Origin: HGM05232 sp044433325
GTDB lineage: Bacteria > Bacteroidota > Bacteroidia > Bacteroidales > Muribaculaceae
Assembly: GCA_044433325.1 (NCBI GenBank)
Contig: JAWXTT010000035.1
Location: forward strand, 1-15,963
DNA: 15,963 nucleotides
Direction: 5' to 3'
The position numbers and the translations under genes are program-made. Under the pieces are notes generated by a model. That model had not been told where the DNA came from and ran no database searches. It saw nothing but the letters and a program-made list of their open reading frames with translations. Each line of letters begins with the position of its first letter. Positions within the stretch are counted from its first letter, which is position 1. Shown in pieces: positions 1 to 8,400 of the stretch.

Positions 1-1
1 G

Positions 2-262
2 GAACGCCACACAGGTTCAGGGTTAACAGCTACGGAGATTGCTTCTGCTAGATTGCCTTTACCTATAAGGGATATGTTACCAGTGACTGTTGAGGAGCGA
101 TTGATATGTTATGCCGATAAGTTTTACTCTAAATCTAAACCAGATATTGAATTATCTATTGATATGATTGAGGGTAGTTTGTCAGTATATGGTGAGCAGG
201 TGCTTATCCGTTTTAGGAAGCTAAATAGTGAGTTTAACCCTAAAAATGCTTATTTTAAATGA
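2..262 (+). CDS. HD-domain (HDIG-type) phosphohydrolase, C-terminal part
   Basis: This is the 3' end of a gene that begins before the window; the frame is open from base 2 to a TGA at 260-262 (86 codons). The visible part reads ERHTGSGLT, then LPLPIRDMLPVTVEERLICYADKFYSKS and a short helical tail. From memory this matches the C-terminal half of a small (about 180 aa) Bacteroidales HD/HDIG-domain protein, in which the ERHTG histidine and the YADKF aspartate close the HD metal site. The upstream HD residues are outside the window, so the metal site cannot be checked. HD proteins are metal-dependent phosphohydrolases acting on nucleotides or similar phosphoesters; the substrate here is unknown. 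The gene lies 112 bases upstream of the preferred lptD start on the same strand, but lptD has its own promoter candidate. Confidence 0.75.
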   Translation, partial: ERHTGSGLTATEIASARLPLPIRDMLPVTVEERLICYADKFYSKSKPDIELSIDMIEGSLSVYGEQVLIRFRKLNSEFNPKNAYFK

Positions 263-312
263 ATTTTATCTCAGTTAGGAGTCTATTTTAATTAAATTAT
301 AGATTTGTATCA

Positions 313-342
313 TTACGGAATAAGTTGTTTTATGTACTTTTG
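313..342 (+). promoter_or_regulatory. Candidate Bacteroides-type promoter for lptD
   Basis: TACTTTTG at 335-342 fits the Bacteroidota -7 consensus TAnnTTTG exactly. The trinucleotide TTA at 313-315, 19 bases upstream, is a weak version of the -33 TTTG element. Transcription would start near 346-349. This matters for choosing the lptD start, because a GTG in frame at 342 lies inside the -7 box. The call rests on consensus matching only. Confidence 0.5.
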
Positions 343-374
343 TGCCAAGAGAGGAAAAGGTCTTAAAATTAAAG

Positions 375-3104
375 TTGAGAAAAAGATATATATATATAAC
401 CTTGTTTATAGTGCTTTTAGGAATTATATACCCTAGTAGTGCTAATGCTATTGATGGTACTGAGATCTCAGATACCACTATGGTTGCTGATGATATGCCA
501 TTATTAGCGGCTAAGGACTCGACACGAAATATTAGAAAGAGCCGCGCAATTAGAACACGTACCGACTTGACAGCTACCGTTGACTTTAGTGCAAAGGATT
601 CATTATTGATGACTGGAGATAATACTGCACTGATGTTTGGCTCAAGTAAGATAGTCTATGATAATATCAGTATCGATGCCCAACAGATAACTATGGATAT
701 GAATGATAACACTGTATATGCGGTGGGCGTTCCTGATAGTTTAGGCGATTTACAAGGTAATCCTGTATTTAAAGATCCTAGTGGTGAGTATAACTCTAAG
801 ACGATGGATTACAACTTCAAGACACAAAAGGGATATATCACGAATGTAGTTACTGAGCAGGGCGAGGGGTATCTAACTGGTGGTACAACAAAGAAAACTG
901 AGGGCTCAGAATATTACATTAAGGATGGGCGTTACACTACATGTGATAATCACGATTGTCCCCACTTCTATTTTCAACTAACTAAAGCTAAGGTTATCCC
1001 TAATAAGAATATCGTTACAGGTCCTGCTTATATGGTGTTGGCTGATGTCCCATTGCCATTGGCTATCCCATTTGGCTTTTTTCCATTTAGTGAGAAATAT
1101 TCTTCTGGTATTATCTTCCCTAGCTATGGTGATGATTACACTAAAGGGTACTATTTACGTGATGGTGGATACTATTTTGCTATAAGTGATTATATGGACT
1201 TAGCATTAACAGGTGAACTATATTCGTTAGGTTCATGGGGGCTTTCAGCACAATCAAGTTATAAGAAACGATATAAATTTTCAGGGAATTTCTCTCTTAG
1301 CTATCTAACAACAATTACTGGTGATAAGGGGTACGCTGATTATGCTGAACAGACCAACTTTAAGATAGCTTGGACACATACACAAGATGCTAAAGCTAAT
1401 CCTAATATGTCGTTATCTGCCAGTGTTAACTTCACAACTTCAGGGTATAATAGAAATGACTTAAACACGCAATATACTGATGATTATACAGATAACACTA
1501 AGAGTAGTAGTGTGAATATGAGTTATAAAATTCCAAATTCACTATGGAGTTTATCTCTATCAGCTAATGTAACACAACGTACATCTGACTCAACATTAAC
1601 CGTTTCATTCCCTAACTTGACGTTGAGTATGTCACAGACAGCACCATTCAAACGTAAAAATGCGGTAGGCTCGGAAAAGTGGTATGAGAAAATTAAGATG
1701 TCATATAGTGGATATTTACAAAACTCATTGACTGCTAATGAGAGTGAATTTTTCCATAAAAGTATAGTAAAGGATTGGTCTAATGGTATGCGACACACGG
1801 TACCTATTTCTGCTACCTTCAATGTGCTGAAATATATCAATATAACCCCTAGTATTTCAATGACTGACCGCATGTACACAAGTAAGATTGAACGTGATTG
1901 GGATGCTACTGCAGGAGAGGTAGTAATGGATACCGTATATGGTTTTTATAACGTATTTGACTTTAGCACAGCTATATCCTTTGATACTAAGTTATATGGA
2001 TTTTATAAACCTATGAAATTCCTAGGGGATAAGGTGCAGATGATACGTCACGTATTAACTCCAACGGTATCATTTAGTTATTCACCCGACTTTAGTAATC
2101 CAGGGTGGGGGTATTATGATACATATCTGCAACAAACAGATAATGGGAATGGTGTTATATCCTATGAGAGTGTTAAGTATTCATACTTTAGTCATGGGCT
2201 CTACGGAACAGCCAGTTCAGGTGAATCAGGGACTGTAAGTTTCTCCTTGGCAAATAATCTGGAGATGAAGGTGAAGAGTGATGCTGATAGTACGGGGGTT
2301 AAGAAGATATCGTTAATAGAGAATCTCTCACTCTCCCAATCATATAATATGGCAGCCGACTCCATGAATTGGAGTAATATCAGTAGCTCTATAACATTGC
2401 GGTTGATAAATAATTTCAACCTTAGTTTATCAGCAACGTGGGATGTTTATACTTATGAGTTAAATAGCTCAGGTAGTCCAGTGCGCGTAAATAAGTTACG
2501 TTGGAACGAGGGAAAAGGTTTTGGACGACTACAAAGTACAGGTACTTCATTCTCATATACCTTTAATAATCAAACTTTCAAGAAACTCTTTGGTAAGAAG
2601 GATGAAAAGGATAGTAAAAGTGAGCCTGCCTCAACTCAAACACCTGATGAATTAGCCCAGCAATCAGATGCTACTAAAAAAGAGGAGAAGAGTAGCACAG
2701 ATCGGAGTGGGTATGACCTCACGTCTGAAGGGTATGTAAAATGGACATTCCCATGGAGTTTAACAATGAACTATTCAGTTACATATGGCTATGGTGACTT
2801 TAATACAACTAAGATGGAGTACGATGGAAGTTTATATCAAAATCTAAGTATATCAGGATCAGTAAGCCCAACGCCAGGTTGGAATATGAGTGTGAGTTCC
2901 AGTTACAATTTTGATACAGGTAAGATATCATATATGAGTTGTAATATATCGCGCGACCTGCACTGTTTCTCAATGTCAGCTAGTTTTGTTCCATTTGGTT
3001 CATATAAGTCATATACCTTTAATATTGCAGTTAAGAGTGCAATGCTTAAAGATCTTAAATATGATAAGAAGAGCAGCTATGGTAATACCATCGATTGGTA
3101 TTAG
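375..3104 (+). CDS. lptD: LPS-assembly protein LptD (outer-membrane translocon)
   Basis: LptD inserts lipopolysaccharide into the outer leaflet of the outer membrane as the barrel of the Lpt bridge. From the TTG at 375 the protein is 909 aa. It starts with a signal peptide (LRKRYIYIT, a hydrophobic core, then SSANA, cleavage near residue 25). An OstA-like beta-jellyroll region follows from about residue 67, with repeated beta strands such as ALMFGSSKIVYDNISIDA. The conserved CDNHDCPHF segment then leads into a long barrel of alternating aromatic/polar strands. A charged low-complexity loop occupies about 736-778. The C-terminus carries RDLHCFSMSASFVPFGSY, typical of Bacteroidota LptD from memory. 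There are exactly four cysteines after the signal peptide: 190, 195, 856 and 864. An in-frame GTG at 342 would add 11 residues, but it lies inside a -7 promoter box, and the TTG gives a normal signal peptide. A purine-rich AGAGGAAAAGG lies at 349-359. Stop TAG overlaps the tamL stop. Confidence 0.88.
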   Translation: MRKRYIYITLFIVLLGIIYPSSANAIDGTEISDTTMVADDMPLLAAKDSTRNIRKSRAIRTRTDLTATVDFSAKDSLLMTGDNTALMFGSSKIVYDNISIDAQQITMDMNDNTVYAVGVPDSLGDLQGNPVFKDPSGEYNSKTMDYNFKTQKGYITNVVTEQGEGYLTGGTTKKTEGSEYYIKDGRYTTCDNHDCPHFYFQLTKAKVIPNKNIVTGPAYMVLADVPLPLAIPFGFFPFSEKYSSGIIFPSYGDDYTKGYYLRDGGYYFAISDYMDLALTGELYSLGSWGLSAQSSYKKRYKFSGNFSLSYLTTITGDKGYADYAEQTNFKIAWTHTQDAKANPNMSLSASVNFTTSGYNRNDLNTQYTDDYTDNTKSSSVNMSYKIPNSLWSLSLSANVTQRTSDSTLTVSFPNLTLSMSQTAPFKRKNAVGSEKWYEKIKMSYSGYLQNSLTANESEFFHKSIVKDWSNGMRHTVPISATFNVLKYINITPSISMTDRMYTSKIERDWDATAGEVVMDTVYGFYNVFDFSTAISFDTKLYGFYKPMKFLGDKVQMIRHVLTPTVSFSYSPDFSNPGWGYYDTYLQQTDNGNGVISYESVKYSYFSHGLYGTASSGESGTVSFSLANNLEMKVKSDADSTGVKKISLIENLSLSQSYNMAADSMNWSNISSSITLRLINNFNLSLSATWDVYTYELNSSGSPVRVNKLRWNEGKGFGRLQSTGTSFSYTFNNQTFKKLFGKKDEKDSKSEPASTQTPDELAQQSDATKKEEKSSTDRSGYDLTSEGYVKWTFPWSLTMNYSVTYGYGDFNTTKMEYDGSLYQNLSISGSVSPTPGWNMSVSSSYNFDTGKISYMSCNISRDLHCFSMSASFVPFGSYKSYTFNIAVKSAMLKDLKYDKKSSYGNTIDWY

Positions 3105-5425
3105 AATGGATAACCGATGGCTAGGTGGAAGCCTATACCATCACCGAAGCTAGGGATATTGTAATATCCTGATTTACCCTCAACCTCATAAGGTAGATGT
3201 ATTCCAATACCTAAGTCAGCACGGATTACTAACATTTCCATATCAAAGCGTAAGCCAAAACCTGTACCAACAGCTAATTCATTAAAGAAATCTGAGCCTT
3301 TTAGTTCACCTCCAGGTTTACTAGCGTCATATTCTAACAACCATATATTACCAGTATCTAGGAAAATAGCACCATGTAATAGCCAGAATAGAGGGAAACG
3401 ATATTCCATATTAAATTCAAACTTGAATGTACCTGTCTGGTCATAATAGGTACTTGCGTTGTCAGTTGGGGCATAGCTACCAGGACCTATACTTTTAACT
3501 GCAAAGGCACGGATTGAGTTAGCTCCACCTATATAGAATTGTTCACTATATGGTACTTGTGACGAGTTACCATATGGGTGTTCTGCGCCTACTAGCATGC
3601 GTGATACCAGATAGCTTTTCCCTAAGATGTTATATGAGTAAACTAGCTGTGTTTCACCCTTAATAAATTGTGAGAATGGTATTCCGAATAGCTTTTTATC
3701 CTCAGTTTGACCAGCTAAATCGGATATTCCTGCAATAATATTTCCTGCCTCAGTTAATGTTAATCTCCAAGTAATATCATTCTGTTTACGTGCTCCAAAT
3801 TTATTAGTATAGGTGTATGTATATGATAGTTTAGGGATAAACTGATCCATAAAACTCTGCTCAAGTGATGGGTTATCTATCATTATTGAGTCAAATGCTT
3901 CAGTCGTATTTAATAGTTTAGTATAGCTAAGACTGAAAAGTGTTAGTTCATGAGATGAGTTACGTGTTGTTGACCATTTATATCCATAGCTAAGATTAAA
4001 TTGCGCCATACGGAAATATGATGGACGGTTAAGGATGCTAGCCTCAATAGATGCATTAGTATAATTAAGGCTATAATTGCGCCGTTTGATAAAATCAGGA
4101 GCTAGTAGTAGTCGTGGGATTGTTAATGTTGAGTTTATCCCAAATTCATAAGAGTTAAATAGTGATGATGACTCATCGCGATTGCCTGTTTGCCACTCGT
4201 AACTACCTGTGAAACTTGTATTCAGTACATCGGCACCACCAAATAGATTTCTATGTGTTAATCCTAGACTAACACCAGGACCTAAATATCCATTAGTTTT
4301 GTATGCAGCATTAAATTCAGCAGTAGCATCCATTGGAGTGTCCATTGTACAGTTTATATTTATATCTAATGTGTCCTTAATGGCATGGTTATTAGGGATG
4401 GTATCATTTACAACTTCGATATTAATTGAGTTAAATACCCCTAGTCTGGATAGATAATTCTGAGTCCTATTCATACTCCTAACAGTCAAATTAGCCCCCT
4501 GTTTGAATGTCACTGCTGAGGTAATTATATCTTCGCGAATATTTACAGGGTGCATAATTATCAGCTCACCCTTATCTGTATCTAAAGTATCTGCTATGCT
4601 CTTTCTTTTTTTCGTTACATTAGGGTGAATTGTAGTTGTAATATCACCTACTTTATATTTAGTTGTTGCATTTGCAGGGATATTATTATCCAGTGTAAGT
4701 TTTATATCAATCTTCTTATCGCGGCTAGTACTATCCGCCAAGAATCTTAAATACGAGGCATTAAAGTAGAAATACCCTTGATTGCGAAGTTTAGTTGTAA
4801 TAGTGTTGCGAGTGGTATTAAGTGAGTCTAAACTAAAGCGATTACCACTATTTAGGTATTTTATTTTTGATGCTAATTTATTTATCTGTTTATTTATTTG
4901 AGTACTATCATCTAGCAGAATTATTTCATCTATTGTATATGGTTCAGTTACATCAATGGTGTAACTGATTTTAGCCTTTTTGTCATTTTTTGTATCTGTA
5001 ATAATCGTATAATCAACGGAATTAATGAAATATCCGTTATCACTTAGCAGGTCACTGATCATCTCGGTGCGTATCTCTGGTCTTACATCAGAGATAAGTA
5101 CAGGTGTGGATGCAAGATTGTCATATATCCAATGTTTGAACCCTTTGATTGAGTCAGGGTCCATATTGTTGTAAATCCACAATCCAATAGGTAGTGGTGT
5201 ACGCATATATGGTGAGTAAAGGGGGTTGTTGGGCGAAACATTAATCAGTTGGAATAATTGGTCTTTGAGTGCGCTAGGTATAACTACGCTATCAGCTAAT
5301 TTTAGTGAATATTTATCAACACCTGTGTATAGCTGCTCATCTGGTGCTATACGTGAGGTTGTCGAGCAACTATATAGAATTGCCGTTATCGTAATTGTTA
5401 TTAATATTGATAAAAGTTTTCTCAT
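3101..5425 (-). CDS. tamL: TamL: lipidated BamA/TamA-family outer-membrane protein
   Basis: The 774-aa protein is a BamA (Omp85) superfamily member. It starts with a lipoprotein signal peptide whose lipobox is L17-Y18-S19-C20, followed by the STTSRIAPDEQLYTG segment common to Bacteroidota members. Residues about 25-360 have the alpha/beta pattern of POTRA domains. The 16-strand barrel (surface-antigen domain) begins near residue 365 and includes GVSLGLTHRNLFGGADVLN. The family's VRGF/Y loop motif appears as GGANSIRAF (residues 633-641), keeping the arginine. The chain ends in a beta-signal with terminal phenylalanine (AIGYPF). Lipid-anchored TamA relatives paired with TamB in Bacteroidota are known as TamL and help assemble outer-membrane proteins and maintain the envelope. 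Its ATG overlaps the tamB stop by ATGA, so the two genes should be translationally coupled. BamA itself is less likely because of the lipobox and the tamB pairing. Confidence 0.87.
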   Translation of the reverse strand: MRKLLSILITITITAILYSCSTTSRIAPDEQLYTGVDKYSLKLADSVVIPSALKDQLFQLINVSPNNPLYSPYMRTPLPIGLWIYNNMDPDSIKGFKHWIYDNLASTPVLISDVRPEIRTEMISDLLSDNGYFINSVDYTIITDTKNDKKAKISYTIDVTEPYTIDEIILLDDSTQINKQINKLASKIKYLNSGNRFSLDSLNTTRNTITTKLRNQGYFYFNASYLRFLADSTSRDKKIDIKLTLDNNIPANATTKYKVGDITTTIHPNVTKKRKSIADTLDTDKGELIIMHPVNIREDIITSAVTFKQGANLTVRSMNRTQNYLSRLGVFNSINIEVVNDTIPNNHAIKDTLDININCTMDTPMDATAEFNAAYKTNGYLGPGVSLGLTHRNLFGGADVLNTSFTGSYEWQTGNRDESSSLFNSYEFGINSTLTIPRLLLAPDFIKRRNYSLNYTNASIEASILNRPSYFRMAQFNLSYGYKWSTTRNSSHELTLFSLSYTKLLNTTEAFDSIMIDNPSLEQSFMDQFIPKLSYTYTYTNKFGARKQNDITWRLTLTEAGNIIAGISDLAGQTEDKKLFGIPFSQFIKGETQLVYSYNILGKSYLVSRMLVGAEHPYGNSSQVPYSEQFYIGGANSIRAFAVKSIGPGSYAPTDNASTYYDQTGTFKFEFNMEYRFPLFWLLHGAIFLDTGNIWLLEYDASKPGGELKGSDFFNELAVGTGFGLRFDMEMLVIRADLGIGIHLPYEVEGKSGYYNIPSFGDGIGFHLAIGYPF

Positions 5426-8400
5426 TCTGCTTTACTACTATTTTCGCTACTGCTATTCTCTACTTCTGCACTTTTAGTGTCGTTCTCCTTTTTTCTCTTT
5501 TTCCCTTTGATTCTAAATAATTGTTTTAGGTTATTTAGTTTACGTTTATATACATAACCTACACCCATAGATGATACTTCACCCTCAAGGACGCTCTCAT
5601 ATCCATTTTGGCGGAATAGTTTTAGGTATGTATTTCCATCTTTACGTAATTGGTAATCAAATGATATATTATTTATTAGATTTAGAGCAATCTCCTCTTC
5701 ATCTGTTGTACTAGTGTTATATGAGCCTCCAATTGTAATTTTAAAGCGATTATCTAACAGTGATTTAGATATCTCATACGAATAGTCTGTGGTTTGCGTT
5801 GATTCTCCATCAACTATACGGTCATAATTATTTAATCCGATAGATACATCAACAGCTTTGATATTCTGAGCCGCCCATTGGTTAACCTTACCCTCAAGGA
5901 ATGAATATACAGGAGTTGTATATAGGTTAGACCCTGAGGATGAAACATCTGAGCCAGTATATGCGCCATAAAGCATTAAGTTCATTGCTTGTGTGGCGCG
6001 CTCCTCAGCAGACATTGATAGTAGTTGATTAGCTATTGTTACATTATCGTTAGTGGATAGGTCAAGTGCTATATCTAGGTTGTTAAGTGTGTTAGATACA
6101 TCTAACCCTACCGTAAAGTCAACCACGCGCGAGTCATCACCCGATATTGATACATTAGTTTTGATTGATTCCGTACCCTTGATGTTGATGCTAGGATTCA
6201 TAATCTCACCATTCCATGAAAGATAACTACCCGATGTGAAATTAAAATTCACCATCGAAATCAAAGGTGGCTTATACTTGATATAGCCACTGTTTAGGGT
6301 GTAACGACCAGTTAAGTTGCTATCTCCTATTAAGTTTTGGGTGTAATCTAGTTTACCTGAACCAGCAATTTGTAATTTATTATATCCATTAGGAGTTAAG
6401 AAAACATTAAACTGTACCCCTGAGTTGATATTTAGTGTTGCTTTCACATTAGCTCCAAATGCTTGTTTACTAGTAATACTATCATTTTTAAGGAAATTAG
6501 ATTGTTTGAATCTTGTGAAAGTTACAAGATCCTCATTAGTGGAGTTGCTGGCAATACTACTAACATCATCTTGTAATACATATGTTATATCACTACCTGA
6601 CAATAATGTTAGAGTTGCATTTATATTTAGATTACTAGGTTCACCCTTAATGCTAGATGTTAAGCTTATTGAACCCTTACCAAATACCATAGATGTTTTA
6701 GATTGTTTACTATTTATTATCTCGATATCTGAACCAGCTAGCTGTAAATTTAGCAATGGTGATGTTAATGTATTGAACTTAATATCTCCATTAAGTTTAA
6801 TTGATTTGTTATTTGTTCCTGTAATATTGAAATTTTTGAAGTTTAATATATTATTCTCAATTTCAAGCTCAGTGTCAGGAAGTTTCAAATAGCTACCAAA
6901 CATAGGTAAGTTAAGGTTAACTGAGTCACCTGTAATAGTGCCATTGATAGATGGAGAGTTCATATCCCCAACAACACCCACATCTCCTGATAGATATCCC
7001 GATATGGATGCCATATTACTAGGGATAAATGGATTAATAATTATCAGAGGTAAACTGTCAATAGTTAATTTCATTGCGGCTGGATAATCACTAATACTAT
7101 CATTGATATGCCCTTCAGCTCTAACAACTTTCTTATCATTAGCTATTATGTTAGCATAAGCGTTAGTTATTTTGCTTTTAGGATCAAGTTCTAGCAGTAG
7201 GTTGGTTGCGAATGTCCCAACCCTAACCTTGTTATAAACTAAATCAGTTATATCCAAATGGGCTTTCCCCCATACGCTAGTGTTGCGTGTAGTAAGGTTA
7301 GCTTGCGTATTAATAACACCTGTTATAGTTGGTGAGAATGGTGAAAGTGTTAACCACTCACCCAACTCTATACCCTTAATAGCAAAATTAATATTATTGG
7401 TATTAGTTGTATCTAAGAATGTGTGGAATGATAGATAGCTATTCCTCTCGCTTAATCGTAAATTAGCGCGTATTGCTTTGTTACGATTATCTCGGGTATA
7501 ATTATAACGTATATAGTTACTGTCATTAACAGTCCAATAGTCACTGCCGATTATTGGGTTCTTAGGGTATATAGATACTGTTGCTGTACTATCTGCTAAT
7601 ACTGTATTTACACCTAAGTAAAGGCTGTATTTGTCATTTAAATCCTTCTTAGAGAATAAGGTATTTAACTTATTGGCTGTGATATCACCTGAGATATGTG
7701 TTGAGCCTTGCACATATGTATCACCCTTTTTGTGCAGTAAATCTAATGAGTAGAATAGGGCATTATCCCCTTTGTTGGATTTTATGATTGTTGAGTCTAT
7801 AAGTATCCCATTTACAAATAAATCTACAATCTTCCCAGTTAAGGTAAATGTAGTGTCGTTATATAAATCAAAGTCAAAATCCTTAAATCTAACTCCAGTA
7901 GTTGTTAGATATCTATTGACAATACTATGTCTGCCAATATCTACTGTTAAAGCTAGTTCTGGTAGGTATTCATGTATCGAATCAATTTTTAAATCACCCT
8001 CAGAGATATGTCTTAGAGCAGCATTATAGCTATTCATAAGACTACTAGATAAACCATCAATAGAGGTGTTAGTAGTAAAATTTGCTAATAAATCAAATGA
8101 TTCAATCGTTGTTTTAGTAATGGTTGAATCTGAGTATAGATGAGTATTAATATCACGACTATATATATTGTGATTTCCCGTTTTAATTGCAATACTATCT
8201 AAGATTAAATTCAAATCATAAATATTATGGTTGAGGTCAACTAACCCAACTGAATTTATTGTAAGTTGAGTGTTTAAAACATCCTCACCAGTTAATAGCT
8301 TTAGGTCATTTAGATTTAGTGCATCAATACGTGAATCAAGTGTGTATTGATATCTATTATTTAGAATTGTTGAGGCTAAATCTATATCGAAGTTGCAAAA

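Noticed and set aside
53..262. A small stand-alone 69-aa gene starting at 53
   Set aside because: The same frame is open to the left edge and carries the conserved ERHTGSGLT motif upstream of 53, so this is the end of a longer HD-domain gene.
263..334. Possible terminator after the HD-domain gene
   Set aside because: The stretch is AT-rich with T runs, but I find no stem of useful length.
6425..6892. Open frame of 155 codons on the strand opposite tamB
   Set aside because: It lies wholly within tamB, has no family motif, and its hydrophobic composition is what antisense of Asn/Ile/Leu-rich TamB codons produces.
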